Of a DNA stretch of 64,000 bases, positions 1 to 16,554 are shown piece after piece; position 1 is the stretch's first letter, and the number at the start of each line of letters is the position of its first letter. The notes beneath the pieces were generated by a model. The model worked only from the letters and a program-made list of their open reading frames with translations, was not told where the DNA came from and did no database searches. The DNA lies in NCBI GenBank assembly GCA_026413225.1, contig CM048591.1, positions 40,788,803 to 40,852,802 of the forward strand, given 5' to 3'. This DNA comes from Otis tarda (taxonomy: Eukaryota > Chordata > Aves > Otidiformes > Otididae). The position numbers were made by a program, and so were the translations under genes.

Positions 1-3606
<3,606 letters not shown>

Positions 3607-3656
3607 TTACTCGAAAACAAACTAAAGCGAAACACCTCCCCCTCCTCAGATCCGCG

Positions 3657-3671
3657 CCCCCCCCCCCCCCC
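3657..3671 (+). repeat. C homopolymer (15 bases) in the GNA14 promoter
   Basis: Fifteen C in a row on the plus strand, so a G15 run on the GNA14 strand, about 240-250 bases upstream of its ATG. Length is likely variable and prone to sequencing error. Confidence 0.85.
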
Positions 3672-3760
3672 GCGACCTCGTCCACGCAGAGAAGATGCCG
3701 TGTCTCGGGGCGAGGCAGCGGCTGTTTTACGGGCGGCTCAGGGTCTGTGGTGACACAGGT

Positions 3761-6700
3761 ACGCAGCAATTGGCAGCACCATCACAAAAGGGCGTTTGCT
3801 CTTCTCTCGTGCAGAAAGCACGGACTTGTTAGAGAACAATTGCCACCGGTTCCTTTGGGGTCGAGGAACTGCAAGCGAGCTGCTCAGCTGCTGTCGCCTC
3901 GAAGAGAAAGGGCTGCACAGGCACCCGTGCTAAAATCACAGACACGGCTGCGTGGTGAGGGTGGTCGAGGTGTGAACGTCTTCAGGCAAGAGGTCCCATG
4001 GCTTCGGGATTTTTTTATTTAGTTCGGCTCTTTCTGCTTTCGGGGCAGAATCGTCTCCACAGCTGTTTCAGGAGACATCTGCTAGTGTAACACCACATCA
4101 CACTCCATCTCCCAGAGTTTGAAACACATTTACAAGTTTGCAAACAGTGGAGAACGTGGCATTTATGACCTTCTAACTCTACTGAAGGTCAGCAAAAACA
4201 GCACATGATTTTTAGATCTCTTTTCCAACTTATTTCAGGTGTAGAAAGCCTTTTCTTCTCGTTTTCTCCCCCCACTCCCTCCCCCTCCCCCCCGAGTGGG
4301 GAAGAAACATCTGTTGTACAGGAGCTAGATCCTCAGGCTTATAGTAACATCATGTATGCTCTAAAAATTAAACTTTTGAAGTTTCCTCCTCAGCTTTGCT
4401 TTTTCTGTGCATGTGTTCAAAGTTTCCATAGAGTTTGATTCTTCACTTTGTCATCCTCCTGTCATTTTTCTCTCTACTGGTTTATTCTAAAGAGAACAAA
4501 CCTTGCAATGATACTTTAGCTTTTGAACTCACGGCGTTTTAAATGTATTAATAACAGGCAACAATCTTTTACCTCAAAGTTTATGCAACAGTGATAGGTG
4601 AAACCATTAGAAAACAGAAAGATAAGCAAATATTTGTTTAAACGAGCATAAGTGGTTGATTTGTTGATTTATTCCCCATAGCAGTTGCATGTGAATATAC
4701 CATGAACATAAAATACTTTTCAAAATCAAAACTTGGTATTTCTAGGTTCATGGAAAACAATTGTCTCCATCCTTACCAATTAATTATATAAAAGTAAGTA
4801 TAAACCAGTTGCTTCACAATTTGAAAGCTAAACATTTTAGTAATTCTAAGTGGTAGTAACTTTTTAGAATACCTTCCTGACATAAGAAAGAATGCAGGTG
4901 GGTTTTAAAGGGGCCAGGATCCTCTGAGTTTGCTGATCCTGGAGTTTCATACAAACTTGGCTATTCTCTGAATAATATTCATTGCTACTGCAAGTAAATA
5001 TTTGCCTTGTCTAATAGTATTTGATGACCAGTACATACAGTTTGAGATAAATGTCAGAACCAGGGTTTTTTTTTTTGTGAACTACAGAAAAGTGTACACA
5101 GCGGTACAATTCTCACTACGCTAACAACTTTGAAAATTCACATCATATCTCTGTTCCCACATTAAGGTCGGCTCTCCAAGGAAAAAATTCAAAGTCCAAA
5201 CTTACTGTATATCTCTTATCTTTATTAGCATTACTGAAAAGCAAAATTAAGCATCTCCAGAAGAGTTTTTGTGATTGTCCTATATGAGTTTTTCCTCCGT
5301 GGTTCCACAAAAGTACATCAGCTCACTTAAGAAGCTTTGATAAAAATTCCTTTTTCAATGGAGGAGAGTCCAAATTCCCTCATGAATGGCTCTTTAACAA
5401 AAACGACAACAAAAAAGTGTCATAATGCAATAGCCACAGGAAGGGAGGGGAAAAGGGAAGTTGCACAGATTCCCACCTCTTATAAGTAGCAGGGTTAGGC
5501 TATTAGATTAGGGGTTTTTTTTTGTGGCATGACAGAGTCATTTCTCAGTGACTGACGAGTTCCAAACATGAAAATTTTTTAACAGGCCTGAAGGGCTCTT
5601 CCCAACGTATTACATTGTATTTCACCTATTTCTTCACCTAAAAACAAGCTAGTATAACATAGGAAATCTTTTGGGCAATTTATTCATGGCACTAACATTT
5701 ATGTGATATGCTTAAGCTTTCTTCCAATCACCAGTGCTATTTTTTCCAGCTTACTTGTTGCATACTTGAATAAACTTGCCCTGCTTATGGATCAAGTATC
5801 CTGTAGCTGAGTAATAGAACTGTGCAGATTACAAGGCTATCGATATTTTCCACTAAGGTCCTGAGGGCTTTGTTTATCCAAAATGCTGTTACATCTCTCT
5901 GGGTGCCGCTGAAGTGAAATAAAACCACTCAAAGAACCTGGCAGCCACTCTCGTCTGTAGCAGCCTCTAGGTTTTATTAAAAGTTATGCTGCAAGAGGCT
6001 GTGCAGAACATTAAGATCTAGCGTTATTTTCCAGACTAGTTATTACCACGCAGCACATTTCCCTTTAACTCCTCTGACTGACCCACCATTAACCAGACAT
6101 ACTTGCTCCCACAGATGCAGGCACATTAACTCCTAACAATCTTGAGAAGGCTGTCAAAACCTGAGGAGTACGTAAAAGGCTGATGTCAGTACAGTTTTTC
6201 TTGAGAGCTGGTTACAATATAAATAACCATCAGTGGTGAAAATTCCACCCTCAGCTAAAGTGTATGCTTTTCCAAGGCTAGGTTTGAGATTTTAAAAAAT
6301 CTGAAGTGATGTAAAAATGCATAGAACTCAAACATTTGATTGTCTGGCATGCCCATGTTGCTGAAAAGTAGCTGAAAAAAAGCTGTGCTCACACATAGTT
6401 GGGCAAAGTTTTAAATCACTCCTTTTTCTTAAGTGGGGTAGTACTTATGTTTGACCTCAGTGTGGACAGACAGAAGTAATTTTCAGTGAATATCTTGTAA
6501 TAAAATCATAAAAGAGCTACAGGTATTTCCTTCTTTCAGGAAGTATTATTATACATTGTTATTCTTCAAGAGTAAAGGCACAAAAAAATCATACACTGCT
6601 CTCTTCTGCTGATCAGGTTTTCATTGTTGTTATGCTTCCTTAAAAGTGAGCATCATCTTCAAATCAGGAAGGTACCAACTAAAAAGTCCAAGAAACAGTG

Positions 6701-9627
6701 CTCTGTAACAACCAGGAAGAGAGTGGATGTTGTGGTTTTGGGTAGTGGTTGGAACCTGGAGAACAGCTACAGTAGAAGGAACTTTTAAACATTTCATAAC
6801 CTCATATTTTATTATGTGTCTTACATGGAAGTGTTTGGTTGAGTAAAAAAGGTAATGAATATAGAAGTGGGGCAGATCATGCTTTAGAAAAAACATGAGC
6901 AAAAATGTAGGTTCCAGGGAAGTAAATTCAGTTTTGCTATTTTAAAAAGTGGGGTTTTTTTGACAGCTCACAGTGGCTTTTTGGGTATTGTTGATACGGT
7001 CAAAACCTCAAGGCAGAATACTTGCTACCGAGCATATTTCAGTTTTACTTCTAAATTACGTATACACTTTTTCGCAACCACTTCTAGCTCAGAATATGTT
7101 CTTATCTGCTATGAGAGAGAGCAGTGGTAGAAAAGGAGTGGAAACCTTGCTGTCATTCACTCAAAAAGTACTGAAAAAAAAAAGAGAAACCTGGGGTGTT
7201 TGGGTCTTCACAGAGCATGGTCATTTTAACCTGTGAAAAATGGATACAGGATTTTTATGTGGTAGTGGTTTATATGCACTTTTCTTAGGAGTAAACAGCT
7301 CCGTAGCATACAGAGATTCAAAGATAAACAGACCCCAAATGTTGTGCATATTTCAAAATCGGGAGATTAAAATAAACTCAATTTTGCACTAACAATCATG
7401 TGTGGCTTTCTCTTTAGGGTGGGTGGTTTAGTTTCTATTTGTTTTGCTATTTTACAGAGTGATAAAGTTTCACTCCAGCTGACTTATTTATTTTCCTTGG
7501 CACTCTGTGTACTCTGTGCATGTCATTGCTCAGTAACTCACAGTAGCTGTGCTCCTTAAAAGGAACAGGCTCGGAGAAACTTTCTTACTGGCCCAAACAA
7601 GTTTGACAGGTTCAATGACCCCAAATACTGGTGCGGCGAAAAATATCCCAGATTCAACCACCTTCCAAGTCCACGTTATTTACTATGTTCTTACCTTTCA
7701 ACAGGAATGCCTGGATTAAAGGATACCTATTCAAGTAGCACTTAGAAAGTGAACAATTAATTGTATAAAAATCACAAACTAGTCTAATTCTCAAAAGGCA
7801 AAACTGGTCTGTGCAGCAGAAATAATTTGAAAACAACCACCACCAGCAGCAGCAGCTCAGGTTTCTTTCTAACAGATGTCTGAAAGTTATCATAGCCAAA
7901 TTTTGCTAATTTAATTGCATGGTAGGCTAATCTCATCTTTGCAATGTGCAGTTACCCAGTATCCTAACACTGCAAACAAACAAAAAATGATGACAGTAAA
8001 ATAAAACTGCTGGTGTACCTTATCTCATGAGAGAAATAAAAAAGACTTCAAGGAAAGCAAGCAAATGAGGAAGCAAAGGAATTTTTAGATTATTGTTCTC
8101 ATAAGTGGAAAGGTAAGAGAAAGACTCCTCTTAAATCCTAAAGGTTTGACTATATAGGAAAATTTTCCTAAGTAACTCCACACGTGCGTGCTGCTGTAAA
8201 GATTTACTCCTGTTGTGTTTTGTAAAGGTTTATGGTGTGCAGGAGTAAAGGAGCTAATGCACATTTAACTGCAAGCCCGCAATCCTGTTCTATGAGGAAA
8301 GAAGTCCCATATTTTTACTGTTAAACCCACAAATTAGAATTAATGTTACATAAAATTTTCAGTGTTTATGGAGGAATCAATCCCACCATCTCCTGTTACA
8401 GCGATGAGACCTAACAGCAGTCTTTGGGTTCTGTCAGGTTCAAGTATTTTACGGTGCTGAAAAAAACACATGAAATAACTGCAGGTTCAAAGAGAGACTT
8501 GGATTAAAAGATGTTTTGGAAAAAAATACATGTTTCTGTCACTGGCCAATATAATAATGTTTTGCATTTTTATGTTATCTTTTATCACATAGTCTGTTAC
8601 TTTACTAAAATTAATGCACTGCTTCCCACAAAAGCCTCTTTGGACGGACTGTTTTCACTCCCTGTGCTCCACCGCCCCTATCTGAAAGGCAAGAGAGCAA
8701 TGAATCCAATTCCACTGGATCACACCATGACTACAGCAGAGCTGGAACAAGCCTGATTATGTAACTTCTTGTCCCGTTCTTCAGTTTATCGTAAAGCATT
8801 CAGTAACATTCAGGCAAATCTTTTCTGAAAATTTATTGGGGTGTTTATTTGTGCTGACTGATGGCAGTGTTTAATTAATCAAACTACAGCTGATAGTAGC
8901 ACAACAGCAGCACTGTTCCAGTTTTCTGGTACTTCTCTTGTTTGTGATTTATTAAAATTTGGTATCAAACAGAAAAAGACCTCCTCGGAATTTTTGGCTG
9001 CAAGTTAACTGGGCCTGTTTTAATTCCTGCTCGGTATTATTCACAATCATTCTTAGTTACTAATGGATTAGAAAGTTTTTAATCATGCTCAAGTGACAGG
9101 ACCTCGCTGTGTTGCCTTCAGACATATACCAGATATCAGCGTCTGGTATGCCTGCTTCATCATTTCTTCACCCTCTGGTTTTACCATTTGGGCGAAACCA
9201 TGTAGGACCTATAACTTTGCTAATATATGCTAATGTACTTTAAAATATCTGAATCTTTAGTGTCACCTTATCCTTACGAGCTGTTGGTATTTAAAATTAT
9301 CTTTAACATTTTCTGTACTCCCTACCTTTGAATTCCTATGACTTATTGCTAGCTTTTTACCTTTTTCTGTTTGTTGCATTTCTTTTCCTTCCCCTTTGCT
9401 ACTGAGTCAAGATGAACTTTTAGCCAAATCTGTCTCGCTACTGAATGTTTTTTTTCTTGATCTAGTGCATTTCTTAAAAACTGTTTTTACTTTGCAGTAC
9501 TCTGTGCTTATTTTTATTCCATTTCCTCACTCATAATTTTCCCCTGCTTTAGTAAATTGGCACTTTTGAAATACGAGGTATATAGATTACTTCCAGGAAC
9601 CCTCCTGTCTTGTCCCTAACAAATGCA
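3761..9627. other. Intergenic region upstream of GNA14
   Basis: This AT-rich sequence lies between the GNA14 promoter and the first intergenic CR1. I see no exon-like coding stretch, tRNA or known repeat in it. A perfect 10-base inverted repeat (TTTACTCCTG at 8203-8212 with its complement at 8240-8249) is the only small structure noted. Open frames here are short and have no recognisable content. Enhancers cannot be excluded without conservation data. Confidence 0.6.
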
Positions 9628-9997
9628 GGGAGCTGCAGTTGTTTACTCTGGAGAAGAGGAAGCTGAGGGGAGACCTTATCGCTCTTTAAAACTAACTGAA
9701 AGGAGGTTGTAGCAAGGTGGCTGTTGGTCTCTTCTCATAAGTAACAAGTGCTAGGATGAAAGGAAACAATCTCAAGTTGTGCCAGGGGAGGTTTAGATTC
9801 GATCTTAGGAAAAAATTCTTCACTGAAAGGGTTGTCAAGCATTGGAGAAGGCTGCGCAGGGAAGTGGTGGAGTCACCATCACTGGAGGTATTTAAAAAAC
9901 GTGTAGATGTGGTGCTTAGGGACGTGGTTTAGTGGTGGACTTGGCAGTCTTGATGATCTTAAGGATCTTATCCAATCTAAATTATTTTATGATTCTA
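9628..9997 (+). mobile_element. CR1 LINE 3' fragment, divergent subfamily
   Basis: This plus-strand CR1 tail holds the characteristic blocks CTGGAGAAGAGGAAGCTGAG, GTGCCAGGGGAGGTTTAGAT, TTCTTCACTGAAAGGGTTGT and GGGAAGTGGTGGAGTCACCA, ending near TTTTATGATTCT. The wording of the 3' region (TTTAGTGGTGGACTTGGCAG) differs from the other plus-strand copies here, so it belongs to a different, probably older CR1 subfamily. No open frame survives. Confidence 0.88.
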
Positions 9998-10215
9998 ATT
10001 AATATTTATTACAGATTTCTTTGCAGTAACTGGCTTCTAGTCTGATAACTAATCTTCTTAATCATAATTCAGTTTTTAAAAAGGCTACTTTAGATTTTGT
10101 GCAAAGATTTTCTGATTTAAAAGTTCCTGTCTATTGTTTTTAGAAAAATAAATTATGGTTCCTTACTGTCTAGGTTCATATTCCCCAGAATACAATCTTC
10201 TAACATACTATTGTA

Positions 10216-12555
10216 GGCAGTTCAAGAGACTCCTGGAATGCACTGGGGATAACTTCTTAACCTAGGTGATAGACAGCCCTACCAGAAGGGATGCCATACC
10301 GGACCTGTTGGTCACTAATGCAAGTCAGCTAATTGGTAACGTCAAGATTGGAGGCAACCTGTGCTGCAATGATCATGCACTAGTGGAGTTTGCAAGTCCT
10401 GAGGATATGGGGCAGGCAAAGACTAAAGTCAGGACCCTGAATTTTAAGAAAGCAAACTTCCAGCTCTTCAAGGAGTTTTTCAATAGGATCTCCTCTCCCT
10501 CTCCCTGAGGGAAACTGCCCTCAGGGACAAGGGAGGAGAACAGAGCTGGCAGATCTTTAAGGATGCTTTCCATAGAGTGCAAGAGCTCTTGATCCCGAGG
10601 TTTAGGAAAGGCAAGAGACCGGCATGAGTCGAGACCTGCTGGTTGACCTAAAGGGCAAGAAGGAAATGCATAGGCAGTGGAAGCAGGGACAGATATCCTG
10701 GGAAGACTATAGGGACGCTGCCCAGTTGTGTAGGGATGGGGTCAGGAAGGCCAAGGCCCAGCTGGAGCTGAAGTTGGCAAGGGATGCAAAGAATAATAAG
10801 AAGGGCTTCTACAAGTAAATCAGCCAGAAAAAGAAGGTCAAAGAAAGTACACCCCCTCTGATCAGCAAGACTGGTGAACTGGTAGGCTGAGGTAGTCAAC
10901 AACTTTTTTTTTTTGCCACAGTCTTCGCTGGTAATCCCTTTTCCCACACCTCTTGAGTGGATGAACTGCAAGGTGGGGATTAGGGGAGCTAAGTCCCTCC
11001 CACTGTAAGAGAAGATCAGATTTGTGATCACCTGAGGAACCTGAACATGCATAAGTCTATGGGACCTGACAAGATGCATCCCAGAGTCTTGAGGGAACTG
11101 GCTGTTGGAGTTGCTAAGCCACTTTCCATGATATTTGAAAAGTCACAGCAGTCAGGCGAGATCCTTGCTGACTGGAAAATAGGAAACATTGTACCCATTT
11201 TTTAAAACAGTAAAAAGGAGGATCCTAGGAACTACTGACCTGTCAGCTTCACCTCTGTGCCTGGGATCTGATAATGGAACAGATCCTCCTAGAAGCCATG
11301 CTGAGGCACATGGAGGATAGGGAGATGGTTCAAAGCAGCTAGCATGGTTTCACCAAGGGTAAGTCCTGCCTGACCAACCTAGTGGCCTTCTGTGATGGAG
11401 TGACTACATCAGTGGATATGGGAAGAGCTATGGTTGTCATCTACCTGGACTTCTGTAAGGCCTCTGACATGGTCCCCCACAACATCTTTCTCTGTAAACT
11501 GGAGAGAGATGGATTTGATGGGTGGACTGTTTGGTGGATGAGGATTTGGTTGGATGGTCTCATCCAGAGGGTAGTTGCCAATGATCCAATGTCTAGACAG
11601 AGGTCAGTGACAAATGGTGTCCCTCAAGGGTCCATGTTAGAACCAGTACTCTTTAGCATCTTCATCAATGACATAGGCAATGGGGTCCCTCAGCAAGTTG
11701 GCAGATGACACCAAGCTGAGTGATGCAGTCAACATGCCTGAGGGACAGGTTGCCATCCAGAGGCACCTGGACAAAACTTGAGAAGTGGGCCTGTGAGAAC
11801 CTCATGAGGATCAATAAGACCAAGTGCAAGGTCTTGCACTTGGTCGGGGCAACCCCCAGTATCAACATAGGCTCAGGGATGAAGGGATCAAGAGCAGCCC
11901 TGAGGAGAAGGATTTGGATGTACTGGTGCATGAAAAGGTAGACACCAGCCAGCCCAGAAGGCCAATGCTATCCTGGGCTGCATCAAAAGAAGCATGGCCA
12001 GCAGGCCAAGGGAGGTGATTCTCCCCCTCTACTCCCTCTGGGGTACTGTGTCCAGCTCTGGAGCCCTGAACATATGAAGGACGTGGATTTGTTGGAGCGA
12101 GTCCAGAGGAGAGCCACAAAAATGATCAGAGGACTGGAACACCTCTCCTATGAAGAAAAGCTGAGAGAGTTGGGGCTGTTCAGCCTGGAGAAGAGAAGAC
12201 TCCAGGGAGACTTTATTGTGGCCTTTCCATACCTAAGGGGGCCTACAGGAAAAACAGGGAAAACACTTTTTAGCAGGGCCTGTAGTGATAGGACAGTGGG
12301 TAGTGGTTTTAAAATAGAGGGAGGTAGATTCAGACTGGACATAAGGAAGAAATTTTTTGAACTGAGGGTGGTGGAACACTGCAACAGGTTGCCCAGAGTG
12401 GTGGTGGATCCCTGGAAACCTCAAGGCGAGGTTGGATGGGACTCTGAGCAACCTGATCTGGATGGAGATGTCCCTGCTCCTTGCAGGGGGGTTGGACTAG
12501 ACGACCTTTGAACCTTCCAACCCCAACCATTCTATGATTCTATCACTCTATGATT
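10216..12555 (+). mobile_element. Long 5'-truncated CR1 LINE with endonuclease/RT remnants
   Basis: This CR1 copy of about 2.3 kb is the longest in the window. It starts inside ORF2: the frame at 10266-10508 resembles the C-terminal part of the apurinic-type endonuclease (IPDLLVTNAS, NDHALVEF). A linker follows at 10624-10818, then reverse transcriptase segments: [14 protein letters not shown] around 11059, VIYLDFCKA with VPHN in 11382-11708, and GVPQGS. The C-terminal segment with [18 protein letters not shown] occupies 12074-12511. The element ends in the ATTCTATGATTCTAT terminus. The reading frame is broken by several shifts and stops, so it cannot be active. It was presumably copied from a family of about 4.5 kb, so roughly half is missing at the 5' end. 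Confidence 0.93.
10266..12511 (+). pseudogene. Decayed CR1 ORF2 (endonuclease-reverse transcriptase)
   Basis: Broken coding remnant of the LINE polyprotein that made and inserted CR1 cDNA. Pieces of one original frame now lie in several frames: 10266-10508 (endonuclease end), 10624-10818 (charged linker), about 11040-11200 (RT N-terminal part), 11382-11708 (RT palm, with the GVPQGS segment), 11720-11941 and 12074-12511 (thumb and C-terminal part). At the catalytic box around 11700 the plus strand still reads LADDTKLS, but in a frame separate from the preceding palm segment, so a frameshift lies just before the active site. No promoter or initiation region remains. Confidence 0.85.
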
Positions 12556-14897
12556 ACCACCAGGAGGTTTAAGAGTAATTACTTCTATTCTTGTTTAATT
12601 CAATGGTTTATAATATGCTTTCTCTCTCCCTTTCTAATTCTGCCAGCTTTGTGATTTTTTTTTTTAGTTAATGCATCAGTTCATTTAAGATCTTCAAAGC
12701 TTTCTGTTGTCAGGTACTAAAGACAGAGAAAAGATGTGTTCAACTAAGAATGCCAAGCAGCCGGTTTTATGCTCTCTTTTTAGTGCAGAGGTTGTAATCA
12801 GATATATCTGCTCCATTCCTGTAAGCTACTCCATCACATATAAGCCAAGTTACAAAAATCAACATATATAAGTTGTAAATAAAGGGCCCTGAAAGCTACT
12901 GTTAAAATATAAAATTGAGCTTGTGGATAAGGATAAAGAAGAGTATTTAAATGAGTCAAGTATAGATAGCTGAAATAAACAGAATCTGAATTGTTGAGTG
13001 ACTGAATTTTTTGGCAAAATCTAAGCTGCAACCAGAATGAAAGGAAATATTGAAATTTTATACTACAGTAGGACTTAAGTTCTATCCCAATAGATCTTCA
13101 AAGACTCAGAAGGAACAGGTTAGGAACAAAACAAAATCGTGTCTATGTTCACTGAACCAAAACCACTTAAAATATTGGGAAAATAATTGAAATCTTGCCT
13201 TTATCACATGAGTTATATGGAACATAGTAAGCGTGATATTGTGGTTGACAGTATGGGGATGAAAGGAAAAGGCTTACAGCTTACAATATGGTTCCACAGC
13301 TGTAAACAAATTTTGTCAAAAATGAATGCTGCCTTTTATGAATATACAGCCTGGTCTTTGAAAGACCATTGAAGCATTTAAGATCAAACATTCAATATAT
13401 GAAGCTCTACAAACCAGGCAGTGGAAACAGAGCAGATAATTGCCTACCCTTTTTCATTATCACAAGACTGAGAAATGTTAATGAAGACAGGCTTTTGGAT
13501 TCCTTCAGTTGAAACAAGTAAAGAAAAAAAATAATCTGGGAAATTAGTAACAAAGTTTCTGAAAATAATTGAGGTAGATATTCAACAACAATTAGACATG
13601 ATATGTGAAAGAAAGTTTGACTTAATTAGAATGGACAGATAAAATTGGTTAAAATACACATTTATTATTTTGCACCATGGAAATCATTAGAGTTGCTGAT
13701 AATGTCAGCAGCAATGCCAACTCCTGATCATGTTGATTTATTTCAGGAGAAAAAAAGGCTAATCTACCTCTAGTTTAAAAAAAAAAAAATTATTCAGCTG
13801 GGAGGGAACTGAATGATCAGAAAAGGCAGCCAAAGCTGGAGAAATGTACATGCTGTCAGACGGAGCGATAACTGATAAAGAAACAGCAATGCCAAGTGAT
13901 TCTAGGTTCTGTGCATAACATTTTGATATAGCTAAATATTATGGCTAATAACATCAGTAATTAAATAAATGTAACTCATATTTAAATTGTTTTCCCTCAA
14001 ATGTAAATCAGATTTAAACTATGTTTGATTGTGACCAGCATATATATATTGATTGTGACCAGTTTCATAAAATAATAGAATAATATGCACAATGCTTTTG
14101 GCTCTTCCCTCACTTTTTTTTTACCCTGATGACACAAAAAAAACATGTTACAAATCACCATTTTGTCTGGGAAGAGACTCTGGGAAGATCTGGCAGTTAC
14201 CAGACTACTCCTTTGAGGATCTCTGGCCAATTATAGACAGGTATTTTTGATAGCGATATATATATTTTTATATGTGTTGTGGGAAACAACTCTTTGTGTG
14301 CATAGAATTATACAAAGCTAGGTTATAAAAAAAAATCATACATTTAAAGAAATGTATTGTCAAAATAAAAGTAGGAGAGCATGCTAGTGTCTCATTAATG
14401 TCTTGTGCCACTTGGTTTGAGTGTCCATCCAGGTAGAAGTTAAAATATTTTTTTTGTATTACAAAACACTTATTCATTACAGAAAATATCAACTGCATAC
14501 TTGAAAAAGACAGTCTCATGTCTAGTCATGAGAATGTGCTGCCGATTTTGCCTGTGTTTTCACCAAAGATATCAAAGCCACTGCTCAGTAGACTTTATCG
14601 TCCTCAAATTCCTGCTAATGAACTCCACAGTCCAGTTTGTAGGTCTGCTACTGCGAACATCATTAATGCAATTCTGGTCGTATTCTGGGTTTGACTAGAA
14701 GAGATCTGAAAGGGGAAGACTAATTTTAATGCAGTAGCATGGAGGAAAGCATGGAGAGAAGAGGTCTTTCTCCTGTAATACGGTATGTAAAATATTTGAA
14801 CCGTGCATTTCAGAATTATTGCCTCTGTTTTGTTTCTCTTATGTTGAACTACTTCTAAAGTTACACCTATTCCTACAATTCAATTATCGTTGAAATG
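12556..14897. other. Intergenic stretch without recognised elements
   Basis: AT-rich DNA between two CR1 copies. The only local structure noted is a short direct repeat TGATTGTGACCAG at 14027-14039 and about 14051-14063, flanking a TATATATAT run. The open frames are short and have no recognisable product. Confidence 0.55.
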
Positions 14898-15509
14898 TAG
14901 AATCATAGAATGGTTTGAGTTGGAAGGGACCTTAAAGATCACCTACTTACAACACCCCTGCCATGGGCAGGGACACCTTCCACTAGGGCAGGTCACTCAA
15001 AGCCCCATCCAACCTGGCCTTCAACACTTCCAGGGATGGGGCATCCACAGCTTCTCCGGGCAACCTCATCGCCCTCACAATAAAGAATTTCTTCCTTATA
15101 ATCTAATATAAATCTAACTTCTTTCAGTTTGAAACTGTTACCCCTCATCCTATCACTATACTCCCTGATAAAAAGTCCATCCCCATCTTTCTTGCAGGCC
15201 CCCTTTAGGTACTGGAAGGACGCTATAAGGTCTCCCTGAAGCCTTCTCGTCTCCAGGCTGAACAGCCCCAGCTCTCTCAGCCTGTCCTCACAGGAGAGGT
15301 GCTCCAGCCCTCTGATCTTCTTTGTGGCCCTTCTCAGGACCCTCTCCAACTGGTCCACATCCTTCTTGTGTTGGGGGCTCCAGAGGTGGACACAGTACTG
15401 CAGGTGGGCTCTCTCACCAGAGCAGAACAGAGAGGCAGAATCACATCCCTCGACCTGCTGGCCACGCTTCTTTTGATGCAGCCCAGGATGTGGTTGGCTT
15501 TTTGAAATT
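14898..15509 (-). mobile_element. CR1 LINE 3' fragment (about 0.6 kb)
   Basis: Minus-strand CR1, starting on the plus strand with TAGAATCATAGAATGGTTTG and running to the segment GATGCAGCCCAGGATGTGG. The minus-strand open frame 14993-15358 encodes the typical C-terminal CR1 piece ([20 protein letters not shown], then LGLFSLETRRLQGDL). The 3' part contains TGCCATGGGCAGGGACACCT in place of the usual TGCAAGGAGCAGGGACATC, which marks another CR1 subfamily. It is not capable of movement. Confidence 0.92.
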
Positions 15510-16549
15510 ATTTATACTGTAAACTAAAGAGAAGGTTTAAAAATCATGGACTAGTATCTAAAAGTGATTTTGTTCTATTCCTTGGAAAGAAAGTATTAAA
15601 TTGAGCTGTAACCAAGTCTGTCACTTTTTCTGTACAGAATTGCAGGCTTTCAGTTTCTGGAAAATTTTTGTTCTAGTAAGCCTTTCACTAACTGTCCGTC
15701 CAATAGCAATCTTAAAATCTACTTGATATAAAAGTAGTTTTTCTTTATTTCTTTGGTGGATAAATAATTCCCACTCTGTTAACATTTTTATTTGAACACA
15801 AATGCAACTTTGTAGTTAACGCTAATAAATACAAGTTAAGTTGCTTTAAAAATGATTGATCAACTAGTTCAAAATTCATTCAGTAAAGCTGTAAAAACAT
15901 AAAACCTAAAAATCAATATATGTAGTTCTAATATCAAAGACTTTGAGAAGCACATCTGAAACTTTTAAAATCCCAAATGATTAAGTTTAAATTATTAAAT
16001 ATACAAAAAGATTTGGGAAATATATATGTTCCAACTAGTTCTTTTTTCAGAATTCCCAAGGTACTTCTGGTCTCTTGACCACACACTACTTCAGCATCCA
16101 GGATTTTCTCATCATCGTTGTAGTCCGTGAAAACCTAATACCCTTCAGCCACTAGAACAACCATCGCTGTAGTTAGACGTAAGATATCAAGAAGCTCAGG
16201 CTCTTGTAGAAAACACTTTAAAAATAAACAACTGTTTAATTTAAAGCCAAAAAAAATTTTCAAAACATGACTTCTAGTTTTCTTTAAAGTCTATGAAATC
16301 ACAATGATTTTGCAATACTTTCTGGAAATTCTTTAAGTAGGTAAGCATTACCTGTAAGACTATGGCTCTCTCAGACATTATAAAATGCCTGAAGTGCTTG
16401 CTATGCCAATAGAAATATGTATGTACACATAGACAAATACACTTAAAAGTGTTTGTACCTATCTGTGATGAAAGAGATAAAATTGTGTGGCCTGACATTG
16501 GCCTTGTGTTAAATTCTTTCTGTCATTATTTATATACGCAATTTCCTAA
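15510..16549. other. Intergenic stretch without recognised elements
   Basis: AT-rich sequence between a CR1 and the solo LTR. No exon, RNA gene or known repeat was recognised. Confidence 0.55.
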
Positions 16550-16554
16550 GTGTC
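16550..16554 (+). repeat. Target-site duplication, left copy (GTGTC)
   Basis: Five bases directly left of the LTR, matching 17721-17725 exactly. Confidence 0.8.
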
